This document shows positions 1-7,221 of a stretch of DNA of 15,012 bases, piece after piece. This stretch comes from Paracoccaceae bacterium (GTDB taxonomy: Bacteria; Pseudomonadota; Alphaproteobacteria; Rhodobacterales; Rhodobacteraceae), in assembly GCA_003447515.1 (NCBI GenBank), contig DLZA01000139.1, forward strand, positions 1-15,012, given 5' to 3'. The translations under genes were made by a program, and so were the position numbers. A model generated the notes under the pieces. The model made no database searches. It had not been told where the DNA came from and saw nothing but the letters and a program-made list of their open reading frames with translations. Within the stretch, counting starts at the first letter, position 1; each line of letters starts with the position of its first letter.

Positions 1-137
1 CCGTTAGCGTGCCAGAAGCGACGCCGCGCAAACCTGAGCGTCGTTCTGTTGCGCAGCGCAAGCAAATGGTCGACAATAAACTTGGCGCGGCTGGTTTGCT
101 GAAAGGAGTCCAAGAGCGGGGCCATTTAGCCGCTTAA
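1..137 (+). CDS. 3' end of an unidentified gene (partial)
   Basis: An open frame enters from the left edge (first full codon at position 3) and ends at TAA 135-137, giving about 44 C-terminal residues. The tail is basic in its first half (Arg/Lys-rich around PRKPERR) and ends LLKGVQERGHLAA. I do not recognise the family from this fragment. It converges on cobM across a 39-base spacer containing a hairpin, so it is probably a separate transcription unit. No start, domain or motif is visible, and a chance open frame of this size cannot be excluded. Confidence 0.4.
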   Translation, partial: VSVPEATPRKPERRSVAQRKQMVDNKLGAAGLLKGVQERGHLAA

Positions 138-151
138 TTCGCGAATAAATC

Positions 152-171
152 TTGCAGTCACTACACTGCAA
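152..171 (-). terminator. Hairpin terminator candidate after cobM
   Basis: TTGCAGT (152-158) and ACTGCAA (165-171) form a perfect 7-base-pair stem with a 6-base loop. On the minus strand it lies just after the cobM stop codon and is followed by the T-rich GATTTATT, so it could end the cobalamin operon. On the plus strand the following bases are not T-rich, so termination of the incoming gene is less convincing. Confidence 0.5.
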
Positions 172-176
172 AGCCA

Positions 177-968
177 CTAAGTATTATTTGGCTCCACCAA
201 ATCCACACCCACCACGGGACGCAACACATGGGGCTTGGCTGGATCATAGAGTGCGGAATCCACAAACTCATGGCTTTCAGCCAGTGCAGGCCCCACCATG
301 ATCAATGCCGTGCGCGTAATCTTGGATTTACGCACCTTCCTGCGGATATTTTTCAGTGTCCCATGAATAATCTCTTGATCAGGCCAGCTGACCCGATACC
401 CAACCACTACAGGACAAGCCTCGCCGTAGTGGGGGATTAACTGCCGCTCAATCTCACGCATATTCCGAACAGCAAGATGGATCGCGATAGTTGCACCAGA
501 ACGGCCAAAATTCTCAAGCGTCTCCCCTTCAGGCATGGATGTGGACTGCATCGACATGCGCGTCAGGATGATCGATTGCGCAATCTCAGGGATCGTCAGC
601 TCCTGCCCAATCGTCGCCGCCATCGCTGCATAGGCGGGCACACCGGGGATTATCTCGAACGGAATATCATCCTTACGCAACCGACGAATCTGCTCCGCAA
701 TAGCACCATACAAAGACGGATCACCTGAATGAACTCGCGCCACGTCTTTGCCGCGCTGATGCGCCGCCACAATCTCGGCGTGCGTGTCATCGAGCGTCAT
801 GGCCGCTGTGTCCATCACCTTTGCCCCCTCAGGGGCACAAGCCACCACAGCTTCAGGTACCAAAGATCCCGCGAACAGGCACACAGGACAAGCCTCAATT
901 CGCGCTTTCGCCTTCACTGTGATCAGATCAGGATCACCTGGACCAGCACCAATGAAATAAACCGTCAT
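177..968 (-). CDS. cobM: Precorrin-4 C11-methyltransferase
   Basis: A 263-residue protein of the CobM/CbiF family. It transfers a methyl group from S-adenosylmethionine to C11 of (cobalt-)precorrin-4 in the cytoplasm, after ring contraction. The N-terminal glycine-rich loop GAGPGDPDL (residues 7-15) and HSGDPSLYGA (80-89) are signatures of the tetrapyrrole methylase fold. The HSGDPSLYGA form, together with length and overall pattern, points to CobM rather than CobI or CobJ. ATG start at 968 has AGGAG about nine bases upstream. It is the last gene of the ring operon, 24 bases after cobJ. Whether its substrate carries cobalt depends on which pathway variant the cell uses, which the protein alone does not tell. 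Confidence 0.95.
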   Translation of the reverse strand: MTVYFIGAGPGDPDLITVKAKARIEACPVCLFAGSLVPEAVVACAPEGAKVMDTAAMTLDDTHAEIVAAHQRGKDVARVHSGDPSLYGAIAEQIRRLRKDDIPFEIIPGVPAYAAMAATIGQELTIPEIAQSIILTRMSMQSTSMPEGETLENFGRSGATIAIHLAVRNMREIERQLIPHYGEACPVVVGYRVSWPDQEIIHGTLKNIRRKVRKSKITRTALIMVGPALAESHEFVDSALYDPAKPHVLRPVVGVDLVEPNNT

Positions 969-992
969 ATTACTGTTCTCCTGTTAGCGAGG

Positions 993-2789
993 TTACCCTG
1001 CCAAATCTCCATCAATCTTCCGCGAATAGCCGCGCGGTGTATACATCCGTAGCCCCTCACCCAGTTGCGCCAGCTTAGAGTGGCTGGAGCCAACCAACAC
1101 AACTGTCAGCATATCCACCTCATCCACTTCTAATTCATCAAGACGCCGATACCGCACATGCTCCTCAGGTCGACCAAGGGACGAGGCGAGCATCACAGGC
1201 GTATCTGCCGGACGGTGCTGCAACAGTATATCCCGCGCCTCTGCCAAAAGTGTACGCCTGCGCATCGACACGGGATTATAAAACGCAATCACAAAATCAC
1301 CCTCAGCCGACGCTTTCAACCGCTTCACTATGTCGTCCCGGGGGGTGAGCAAATCCGACAAAGAGATGGCGCAGAAATCATGTCCCAGCGGTGCTCCTGC
1401 GCGCGCGGCCGCAGCTTGCAGCGCGCTCACTCCAGGTGTCGATACCACCTCAACACGACGCGCTGCATCCGTCACCCCCATCGCATCTGGCCGGCGGTCC
1501 AACAGCTCAAACACCAAGGCACCCATGGCGTAAATACCCGCATCGCCAGAACAAATCAGCGCAATATCCTTGCCCTTGCCCGCCTGTTCCAACGCATAAC
1601 GACAGCGATCTTCTTCACCGCCAAGCGGGAAATCCGATCGGGCCTTGCCATGGGCCAAACCACCCAAAAGATCGATGTACAGCCCATAACCCACCAGCTC
1701 CTCAGCCTGTGACACTAGGGCAGACGCCTCTGGTGTACGCCAAGAGTGTTGACCAGGCCCGATGCCAATGATCGACAGTTTCCCACGCGACCGCCCTGCC
1801 ATTTCTACAATCGGCGCATTTGCGCGAACCACTGCACAGGTAGCATTCGCAGTCTTGGTTTTCTCAATAACCAGTTCGCCATTACCCAGCGCCAGTGCCG
1901 CCGCTTCAGATACACCGTGGCAGCCAACCTCAGCAAACACCACATCCGACGGGTTCGCCAACTGATCTGTCTGTGCTTCTAACTCCGCCGCAGTGAATAC
2001 CCGAAACGGCACGCCCATTCGCGCCGCCGTTTCTATCAACGCAGGCTCGTCGCCCTTCAAATCAAGCGACCCAACACAGGCCACAGCCCCTTCAGCAATA
2101 CCAGCTTCTGCCAATGTCTTCTGCACCAGCGCCCACATCTCATTCACATCACAGCCTCGCGCGCAACCAAGACCTAAAGCGTACAGCTGCGGATGATAGA
2201 CTAACCTGGTCTCAGACCCCTCCACAGGTGCATCCGACACCAATAATTCCACCCCGCCCGCCGTATCCTCAATATCAAAAATATTCTCGCCCGTGACAGT
2301 CACACCAGCCCCACTGAGCATCGCCGCCATCGCACCTTTGGCATCGGCGCCATTCGCCAACCGATACCCGCGCGGCGGCTCATCCAACGCCACACCCATG
2401 GCCAGATCACCCGCCGTGGTCACCGCAGCATGGGACGCGAGCCCCTCAGCAATCTGACGCGCCAAACGGTTCGCCCCGCGATGTCCACCAAGCAGCGGCA
2501 CAACCGTGGAGCCATCGTCAGGCACAGCTATCACAGGCGGCTCGGTCGTCTTGTCATTCAACACAGGTGCAACTGCGCGCACCATAATGCCTGCAGCACA
2601 AACACCCACCACAGGCGTGCCTGATGCAAACAACATCCGTATATGATCAAGTGCATTCTCAAAATACACATGGGCACGATCCACACGCTCCAACCGCCCG
2701 TGCAAAGCCACACCCAAAATTTCCGCCACACGCCAAGCCATCTTTTCTCCAGAACGAGAAAGACAAATCACCACTGGTTCTACAGCCAC
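993..2789 (-). CDS. cobJ: CbiG-CobJ fusion: cobalt-precorrin-5A hydrolase-like / precorrin-3B C17-methyltransferase
   Basis: A 598-residue two-enzyme fusion. Residues 1 to about 325 match the complete CbiG layout: an N-terminal CbiG domain (GVCAAGIMVRAVAP near 62-75, LLGGHRGANRLA 99-110, TTAGD 124-128), a linker domain to about 200, and the CbiG C-terminal (CobE-like) domain (ALGLGCARGC 204-213, GSLDLKGDEPAL 240-251). Residues about 337-590 are CobJ/CbiH, a SAM-dependent methyltransferase acting at C17, with GIGPGQ (342-347), CSGDAGIYAMG and STPGVSALQAAAARAG. CbiG opens the delta-lactone and releases C2 as acetaldehyde in the early-cobalt route. The role of CbiG/CobE domains in aerobic-type organisms is less settled. 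The start is GTG at 2789, overlapping cobI by 10 bases, which implies translational coupling. Alphaproteobacteria with CbiG-CobJ fusions often also have CobZ; no CobZ or CobG is in the window. Confidence 0.93.
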   Translation of the reverse strand: MAVEPVVICLSRSGEKMAWRVAEILGVALHGRLERVDRAHVYFENALDHIRMLFASGTPVVGVCAAGIMVRAVAPVLNDKTTEPPVIAVPDDGSTVVPLLGGHRGANRLARQIAEGLASHAAVTTAGDLAMGVALDEPPRGYRLANGADAKGAMAAMLSGAGVTVTGENIFDIEDTAGGVELLVSDAPVEGSETRLVYHPQLYALGLGCARGCDVNEMWALVQKTLAEAGIAEGAVACVGSLDLKGDEPALIETAARMGVPFRVFTAAELEAQTDQLANPSDVVFAEVGCHGVSEAAALALGNGELVIEKTKTANATCAVVRANAPIVEMAGRSRGKLSIIGIGPGQHSWRTPEASALVSQAEELVGYGLYIDLLGGLAHGKARSDFPLGGEEDRCRYALEQAGKGKDIALICSGDAGIYAMGALVFELLDRRPDAMGVTDAARRVEVVSTPGVSALQAAAARAGAPLGHDFCAISLSDLLTPRDDIVKRLKASAEGDFVIAFYNPVSMRRRTLLAEARDILLQHRPADTPVMLASSLGRPEEHVRYRRLDELEVDEVDMLTVVLVGSSHSKLAQLGEGLRMYTPRGYSRKIDGDLAG

Positions 2790-3481
2790 GGGTCATCCCC
2801 TTTAGTCACCAAAATCATCGAAAAATACGGTGCCGTTTCGGGCGCATCCGCTAAGGGCAAAACTACCTCGGCAGGCAAGCTTGCCCGCTCCACATAGCCC
2901 GCGTGATCGGTCAAGCCCAGACGATCCAGCACACGCTTAATCTTAGGCAGATGCCGGCCCACTTTCATCACCGCAACAGCTTCTGCCACCGCAATCCGCG
3001 CTTCCATCGCGTCTTCACCCATCGGACCAGGAATAATCGTCAACACCTCATTGCGCGCCGTCAAGGGTGCTTGCAGTGCCGCAGCACAAGCGGTCACCGA
3101 TGTTACACCTGGTACAATCTTACACTCGAACCGATCCGAAAGGCGCGAAAAAAAATACATGAACGAGCCGTAAAAAAACGGATCTCCTTCACAGAGTACG
3201 ACCACATCCTTGCCCATCTCAAGCTGTGCCGCTATCGCGGCCGCTCCTTTATCATAAGCCGCTTGCGCAGGCGCACGTTTAACCGACATCGGAATGGAAA
3301 TCGCAATCTCCTCAGTACCCTTTGGAATCACATTCGCTGCAATTGCCCGCGCAAAACTGTCGCCACCTTCTAAACTCGGATAGGCGATCACATTCGCCTT
3401 GCCAATCAGCCTCGCAGCCTTCAAGGTCATTAGCTCAGGATCCCCCGGACCCAAGCCTACGCCGTAGAGCATTCCATTCAT
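2780..3481 (-). CDS. cobI: Precorrin-2 C20-methyltransferase
   Basis: A 233-residue CobI/CbiL methylase that methylates C20 of (cobalt-)precorrin-2. GVGLGPGDPEL (7-17) is the SAM-fold loop and CEGDPFFYGS (97-106) is the CobI-type version of the second motif. The frame is open upstream to 3679, but the start at 3481 is preferred. Its ATG overlaps the cobL stop as ATGA (3481-3478), the protein then begins just before the conserved glycine loop, and the upstream residues are the antisense shadow of cobL. Length is close to the family's usual 230-245 residues. Confidence 0.94.
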   Translation of the reverse strand: MNGMLYGVGLGPGDPELMTLKAARLIGKANVIAYPSLEGGDSFARAIAANVIPKGTEEIAISIPMSVKRAPAQAAYDKGAAAIAAQLEMGKDVVVLCEGDPFFYGSFMYFFSRLSDRFECKIVPGVTSVTACAAALQAPLTARNEVLTIIPGPMGEDAMEARIAVAEAVAVMKVGRHLPKIKRVLDRLGLTDHAGYVERASLPAEVVLPLADAPETAPYFSMILVTKGDDPWL

Positions 3482-4677
3482 CGTTTCACCAAACTCCACT
3501 GTGTCACAGGCATCAGTGGATGCCAGCCTGTCAGATTGCCTACTGACTCCGCACGGTTCACTTGTAGTTTCACCAACTGCCCGCCCAGCTTTTTGTGAAG
3601 CGCAATCAACAGCGCCTCCCTTTCCAGCGTCACCGCATTGCACACAAGCCGCCCAAGCGGGCGCAGCGCGGCCCAACACACATCAAACGTCTCAAGGCTC
3701 AAACCACCACCTATAAAAATTGCATCAGGCGCCTTCAAACCATCCAGCGCCTCTGGCACCGACCCATTCACCAACTCCAATCGTGGCACGCCCAGCGCTG
3801 CCGCATTCTGTGCTGCAAACACCCGCCGATCATCACGCGGTTCAATGCCAATCGCGTGCGCATACCGCGCGGCGCGCATCCACTCGACCGCAATGGACCC
3901 ACAGCCGCAGCCCACATCCCACAACAGTGCCCCGCGCATTGGCATCAGTTTGGCAAGCGTCACTGCCCGAACTTCCTGCTTGGTCATGGTACCGTCGTGG
4001 TCAAACAACTCATCCGCCAGTCCTGGCACACGCGGCAACAGCGCAGCATTGGGTGCCGCGATGCATTCAACCGCCAAAGTGTTGAACGCAGGAACCTCAT
4101 GGTTCCATCCCTCAGCCGTTCCGTCAAACCGCAACTCGTTCTTGCCACCCATGGCTGCCATCACTGTCATGCGTGAAAGCCCAAACCCACGATCCGTCAA
4201 AAACGCTGCAATCTGCGCAGGCGTTTCTGCCCCCGTGGTCAAGATCAAAAGCCGCTGATCAGGCTGAATGAACGCGATCATCTGTTCAACGGGCCGCCCG
4301 TGCACAGTCAGCGTTTCAATATCTGCCATAGACCAGCCCATCCGCGCAGCGGCCAACTGGAAGGCAGACAGCTGCGGGTGATACACAATCTCACTCGGCG
4401 GAATAGAGCGCCCAATGCGTGCGCCAACAGAGTACCACAACGGGTCGCCCGTAGCCAACACGACCACGCGTTTACCTTTATATCCCTGCAACTTGTTGAT
4501 GAGCGCATCAAACGGCGACGGCCAAGCCACCCGCTCGGCAGTCACATTATCTGACAGCGAGTGATGCCGATCTCCACCAATGATCAATTCTGCGGCCTCG
4601 ACAACAGTTCGTGCCGATGCGGTCAACCCATCAAGCCCATCTTCGCCTATGCCAACGATGTGCAGCCAAACCGTCAT
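3478..4677 (-). CDS. cobL: Precorrin-6Y C5,15-methyltransferase (decarboxylating), CbiE-CbiT fusion
   Basis: A 399-residue bifunctional CobL. The N-terminal half (1 to about 205) is the CbiE tetrapyrrole-methylase domain, with GIGEDGLDGL (9-18) and ATGDPLWYSVG (75-85). The C-terminal half (about 220-399) is the CbiT class I SAM methyltransferase that methylates C15 and decarboxylates the C12 acetate, with DVGCGCGSIAVE at 254-265 as its SAM-binding loop. The start at ATG 4677 is chosen over an in-frame TTG at 4701 because AGGA sits about eight bases upstream and the protein then opens directly into the first beta strand. It overlaps cobI by four bases but is separated from cobH by 109 bases. 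Confidence 0.95.
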   Translation of the reverse strand: MTVWLHIVGIGEDGLDGLTASARTVVEAAELIIGGDRHHSLSDNVTAERVAWPSPFDALINKLQGYKGKRVVVLATGDPLWYSVGARIGRSIPPSEIVYHPQLSAFQLAAARMGWSMADIETLTVHGRPVEQMIAFIQPDQRLLILTTGAETPAQIAAFLTDRGFGLSRMTVMAAMGGKNELRFDGTAEGWNHEVPAFNTLAVECIAAPNAALLPRVPGLADELFDHDGTMTKQEVRAVTLAKLMPMRGALLWDVGCGCGSIAVEWMRAARYAHAIGIEPRDDRRVFAAQNAAALGVPRLELVNGSVPEALDGLKAPDAIFIGGGLSLETFDVCWAALRPLGRLVCNAVTLEREALLIALHKKLGGQLVKLQVNRAESVGNLTGWHPLMPVTQWSLVKR

Positions 4678-4786
4678 AGTTCTATCCTGCAAATGGCCCA
4701 AGGCTCCCTCGAGGCGCGCCGACCTACCCTATGAGGGGTGCATTCGCACCACACGAGGTCGACCCATCCCTCTGTTCCGCAGAAAC
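4678..4786 (-). other. 109-base spacer between cobH and cobL
   Basis: This is the only sizeable gap in an otherwise overlapping operon. It contains a short perfect hairpin, GGTGC (4737-4741) and GCACC (4746-4750) with a 4-base loop, and the cobL ribosome binding site AGGA. No open frame resembling a protein was seen. The hairpin may be a processing or attenuation element, but no T-run follows it, so a strong terminator is unlikely. Confidence 0.4.
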
Positions 4787-5434
4787 TCATCGATTTTCCT
4801 CCACCAACCCAGCGGCCAGCGCGTTCACTGCAGCCGACGCCAACGCCGATCCCCCTTTGCGCCCGCGCAACGTCACAAACTCGCAGCCCCGCGACCGTAC
4901 CGCCAGTTCAGCCTTACTCTCGGCTGCACCAACAAATCCAACTGGAAATCCAAGAATCACCGCAGGCTTTGGCCAGCCCTGATCCAGCAACTCCAACAAA
5001 TGAAACAACGCCGTTGGCGCATTACCAATGGCAACCACAGCGCCCTCAATGTGATCGCGCCATAATTTCACCGCCACCGCCGACCGCGTGTTGCCAATTT
5101 CCGCCACCAGCATTGGTATTTTAGAATCATTCAGAGTCACAATTACTTCATTCTCATCAGGCAGATACCTCCGGATGATCCCCGAACCCACCATTTCACA
5201 ATCACACAAAATCGGTTTACCCGCTTGCAACGCGGCTGCACCTGCCCCAAACGCGCCATCAGAAAATGCCAACCGATCGGCAATCTCAATCATACCACAA
5301 GAATGGATCAGCCGAATGACCATCGGCACTAAATCCTCTGGAAACCGATCCAAACGCGCCTCAGACCGCACAATCGCAAAGGACCGCGCATAGATCTCGG
5401 ACGGCACGCGCTCATATGGCAGCTCGCGTGTCAC
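4787..5434 (-). CDS. cobH: Precorrin-8X methylmutase
   Basis: A 215-residue CobH/CbiC protein, which moves the methyl group from C11 to C12 to give (cobalt-)hydrogenobyrinate. The catalytic histidine is H44 in the conserved IHSCGM (43-48). The N-terminal EIYARSFAIVRSEA and the central GNAPTALFHLLELL also fit the family. The start is GTG at 5434. It overlaps the cbiX stop as GTGA (5434-5431), with AGGAA immediately upstream, too close for normal spacing, so initiation probably depends on coupling with cbiX. Length is typical (about 210 residues). Confidence 0.95.
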   Translation of the reverse strand: MTRELPYERVPSEIYARSFAIVRSEARLDRFPEDLVPMVIRLIHSCGMIEIADRLAFSDGAFGAGAAALQAGKPILCDCEMVGSGIIRRYLPDENEVIVTLNDSKIPMLVAEIGNTRSAVAVKLWRDHIEGAVVAIGNAPTALFHLLELLDQGWPKPAVILGFPVGFVGAAESKAELAVRSRGCEFVTLRGRKGGSALASAAVNALAAGLVEENR

Positions 5435-6642
5435 TTCCTGCGCGCACTTTCTGGGCCAAGCGGATGTTTGGCGTGCGGATACTCGGGATGAACGTGATCG
5501 TGGTGGTGATGGTGACTATCATGCGCTTGATCATGGGAATGTTCGTGGTGGTGATGATCACCCAAATGCAATCGGCACTCGCCCGTGCACCACGTTGTGC
5601 AAAAATTACAGGTCTCTACCGTTGCGCCTGGCGCGGACGCACCCTGCCCCTCGACATGGTGGTGGTGGCTTTCCTGAACTGATCCCACTTCGGATTCAAA
5701 TCCAATCACCTGCGTGCGGTATTTGCACAACACACAAGTTGGCGGTGGCATGTTACTCTCAGCAACATGATCGCCAGCGCGCTCCTCCGCTGTAATGATG
5801 TGTGGTGCAGCCCCGTCAACTTCCAAAACCTGCGTGCGATAGCGACACGTCCCACAGTTTGGAATCGGCACAGCACCCATTTGCTCTAAAACACGCTCTG
5901 CAAATGTTTCAAGCACAAACTCGTGGTCGTTCAAATACTCCGCTTTTACAAAATCAATCTCAGGGTATTTCTCCGCACATTTGTCTGTGAATCCGTAAAT
6001 CCGATCAATCAGAATGCCCGTGAATAGGAAATACGGGAACACAATGACCCGCTTGTACCCAAGCTTCGCCACATGATCCAAACACGGCTCTACCAACGGA
6101 AATGTCACGCCAGAATAGCCAACTTCAGCCCAGCCAAAGCCCATACCTTCCCACAGCATCCGCGCAATTTTACTAACATTAGAATTGGCATCAGGATCAG
6201 ATGCTCCACGCCCAATCACCACCAGTGCTGTTTCATGCAAAGGCAGTTCGCCGTGCTCTGCATTTGCTGCGTCTACCGCAGCTTGAACCCGCCCCCCAGC
6301 AGCCCGGACCATCTTAGGATCAACGCCTAACTCGCGGCCATAGGACAAATCAATATCATGCTTGGCCGCGTAAGTGTTTAAAACGGTTGGGATATCATTT
6401 TTGGAATGCATAGCTGCAAATAACATTCCTGGGACTGCAAGAATCTTAGTACAGCCTTGCGCACGCAAACGGTCGAGCCCATCACGGATGACCGGGTTTG
6501 CAAATTCCAGATATCCATATTCTACGGGCCAATCAGGTAGCAACGCTGGCAACTTTTCAGCCAGAATTGAAAATTGATCAACAGCCGCCTGTGAGCGTGA
6601 GCCATGCCCACAAATCATAACACCTATTTTTTTATCAGCCAT
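5431..6642 (-). CDS. cbiX: Sirohydrochlorin cobaltochelatase with Cys-pair repeats and His-rich tail
   Basis: A 403-residue long-form CbiX, which inserts cobalt into sirohydrochlorin. The first 260 residues are two tandem CbiX/SirB-type domains. The probable catalytic histidines are H13 (CGHGSR) and H79 (AMHSKNDIP); the second domain carries GRGASDP (144-150). The C-terminal 140 residues are an unusual metal-rich extension. A ten-residue block, C-x2-C-[RK]-YRTQV, occurs twice (263-272 and 303-312). A third cluster has C345, C348, C352 and C356. About 21 histidines lie between 326 and 393, in runs of four to five. Long CbiX proteins such as that of Bacillus megaterium are known for a His-rich region and an Fe-S cluster near the C terminus, so cobalt storage plus a redox centre is the likely analogue. 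ATG has AGGAG at good spacing. It sits directly behind the 71-residue membrane peptide gene. Confidence 0.93.
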   Translation of the reverse strand: MADKKIGVMICGHGSRSQAAVDQFSILAEKLPALLPDWPVEYGYLEFANPVIRDGLDRLRAQGCTKILAVPGMLFAAMHSKNDIPTVLNTYAAKHDIDLSYGRELGVDPKMVRAAGGRVQAAVDAANAEHGELPLHETALVVIGRGASDPDANSNVSKIARMLWEGMGFGWAEVGYSGVTFPLVEPCLDHVAKLGYKRVIVFPYFLFTGILIDRIYGFTDKCAEKYPEIDFVKAEYLNDHEFVLETFAERVLEQMGAVPIPNCGTCRYRTQVLEVDGAAPHIITAEERAGDHVAESNMPPPTCVLCKYRTQVIGFESEVGSVQESHHHHVEGQGASAPGATVETCNFCTTWCTGECRLHLGDHHHHEHSHDQAHDSHHHHHDHVHPEYPHAKHPLGPESARRK

Positions 6643-6645
6643 GAT

Positions 6646-6861
6646 TTATGTCTCCTGTAATTCTTCATCTGGCTCGGTTTTTTCACCGGCTTCCTTGTCT
6701 TTTTTTCCTTTGAGAATATTCCAACCCGCTAGCGCGATAGCCGCCCCAATTGCTCCAGCGGCAACCCAGTGATCATGGCCAGCTAGATCACCAAAATGCC
6801 CCACATGTGCTTGCGCAGCAGAAGCTCCAAACAAACTTGCGAAAAAGACTGTGAAACGCAT
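6646..6861 (-). CDS. Small histidine-containing membrane peptide, first gene of the ring operon
   Basis: A 71-residue protein. Residues 1-18 look like a signal peptide ending AQA. The mature N terminus then begins HVGHFGDLAGHDHW, with H19, H22, H29, H31 and two aspartates. A membrane segment spans about 32-50, and a charged Lys/Glu tail (51-71) probably faces the cytoplasm. The His pattern followed by a small-residue helix resembles the opening of HupE/UreJ nickel/cobalt permeases, though the protein has only one helix after the signal. It may belong to the small uncharacterised family DUF6732, which I recall beside B12 genes in Roseobacters; this needs a profile search. It is three bases upstream of cbiX, with AAGGG upstream of its ATG. 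A role in periplasmic cobalt capture is inference from context and histidines only. Confidence 0.8.
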   Translation of the reverse strand: MRFTVFFASLFGASAAQAHVGHFGDLAGHDHWVAAGAIGAAIALAGWNILKGKKDKEAGEKTEPDEELQET

Positions 6862-6877
6862 TGATGACCCTTTTCTT

Positions 6878-6892
6878 TCTTTGATTCAAAGA
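6878..6892 (-). promoter_or_regulatory. Hairpin just upstream of the ring-operon ribosome binding site
   Basis: On the minus strand TCTTTG (6892-6887) and CAAAGA (6883-6878) pair over six bases with a 3-base loop, ending only a few bases before the AAGGG ribosome binding site of the 71-residue gene. It may affect translation initiation. The stem is A/T-rich and weak on its own. Confidence 0.35.
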
Positions 6893-7050
6893 GGCCACCT
6901 GAAAAGGCGTAACAACGATTTCGTTTTGCGTTCCCTGTTTGGGTCAGCACGCCACGATACACCTCTCCGGCCCCGAAGGGCATCGTTTATCCGGGTATAC
7001 GCAGGCAGTTGGGCAACCGCAATCTGATTCGCGGCAAACGATAGGATGTT
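6893..7050 (-). promoter_or_regulatory. Structured leader of the cobalamin ring operon (not a canonical B12 riboswitch)
   Basis: Read on the minus strand, this leader offers many complementary segments. ATCGTTT (7042-7036) pairs with AAACGAT (6988-6982), enclosing CCGC/GCGG (7034-7031 with 7020-7017). GCCC-TTCG-GGGC (6981-6970) is a textbook UUCG tetraloop hairpin. GCGT near 6952-6949 can pair either with ACGC following AGGGA or, extended to GGCGT, with ACGCC at 6910-6906, so two folds compete. AACG-AAAT-CGTT gives another small hairpin. The position, directly upstream of a B12 operon, suggests an RNA regulator. However, the B12-box consensus (close to AGCCxGGAGACCTGCC) and the CCCGCxACTG core are absent. 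The strings GCCCTTCGGGGC and AGGGAA only loosely recall the 5' half of a cobalamin riboswitch. It could be a divergent or degraded riboswitch, another RNA element, or a fortuitous fold. Confidence 0.4.
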
Positions 7051-7221
7051 CGCGCCATAATTGATGCTATACTTGACGTTATTGTTCTTTCGTTCCCAAG
7101 CTCTTTGGTTCAAAACAACATACGCTGAAAGCTTTTTTAAAAACACAGCGCGCGTCTGGCGCTGGACTGACACTTTGGCACAAGAGCGTTAGGGTGAACT
7201 GGTATTCGAAAAGGATTAAAA
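7051..7221. other. Remainder of the divergent intergenic region
   Basis: This stretch must hold promoters for the minus-strand cob operon and for the plus-strand gene at 7222, but I could not identify a convincing -35/-10 pair for either. It contains an A/T-rich patch (GCTTTTTTAAAAA near 7131-7144) and a short inverted repeat AGCGC-7-GCGCT near 7147-7163. No credible protein is encoded. Confidence 0.4.

Noticed and set aside
1158..1712. Long plus-strand open frames across the cob operon, such as this one
   Set aside because: They are complementary-strand shadows of strongly recognised minus-strand cob genes, with Arg/His/Pro/Gln-rich composition and no domain.
3482..3679. 66-residue N-terminal extension of CobI
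   Set aside because: It is the antisense shadow of cobL; the ATGA overlap at 3478-3481 and the family N terminus fix the start at 3481.
4708..4720. Adjacent XhoI and AscI sites (CTCGAGGCGCGCC) resembling a cloning linker
   Set aside because: Both flanks continue as the same natural operon with intact genes and no vector sequence, so it is most likely chance in a GC-rich spacer.
5480..5580. Tandem GTG/ATG-rich repeat tract
   Set aside because: It is the codon-level reflection of the histidine runs in the CbiX tail, not an independent DNA repeat.
6893..7050. Canonical cobalamin riboswitch
   Set aside because: The strings GCCCTTCGGGGC and AGGGAA are suggestive, but the B12 box and the CCCGC-ACTG core are absent on both strands, so I listed only a structured leader.
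6886..7173. Minus-strand open frame of 95 residues upstream of the cob operon
   Set aside because: It overlaps the structured leader, has no ribosome binding site I could see and no recognisable domain. Open frames in several registers here are better explained by a structured non-coding region.
7173..7195. Sigma-54 promoter (TGGCAC) before the glutathionyl-hydroquinone reductase
   Set aside because: TGGCAC is present, but the required GC of the -12 element is not at the right spacing.
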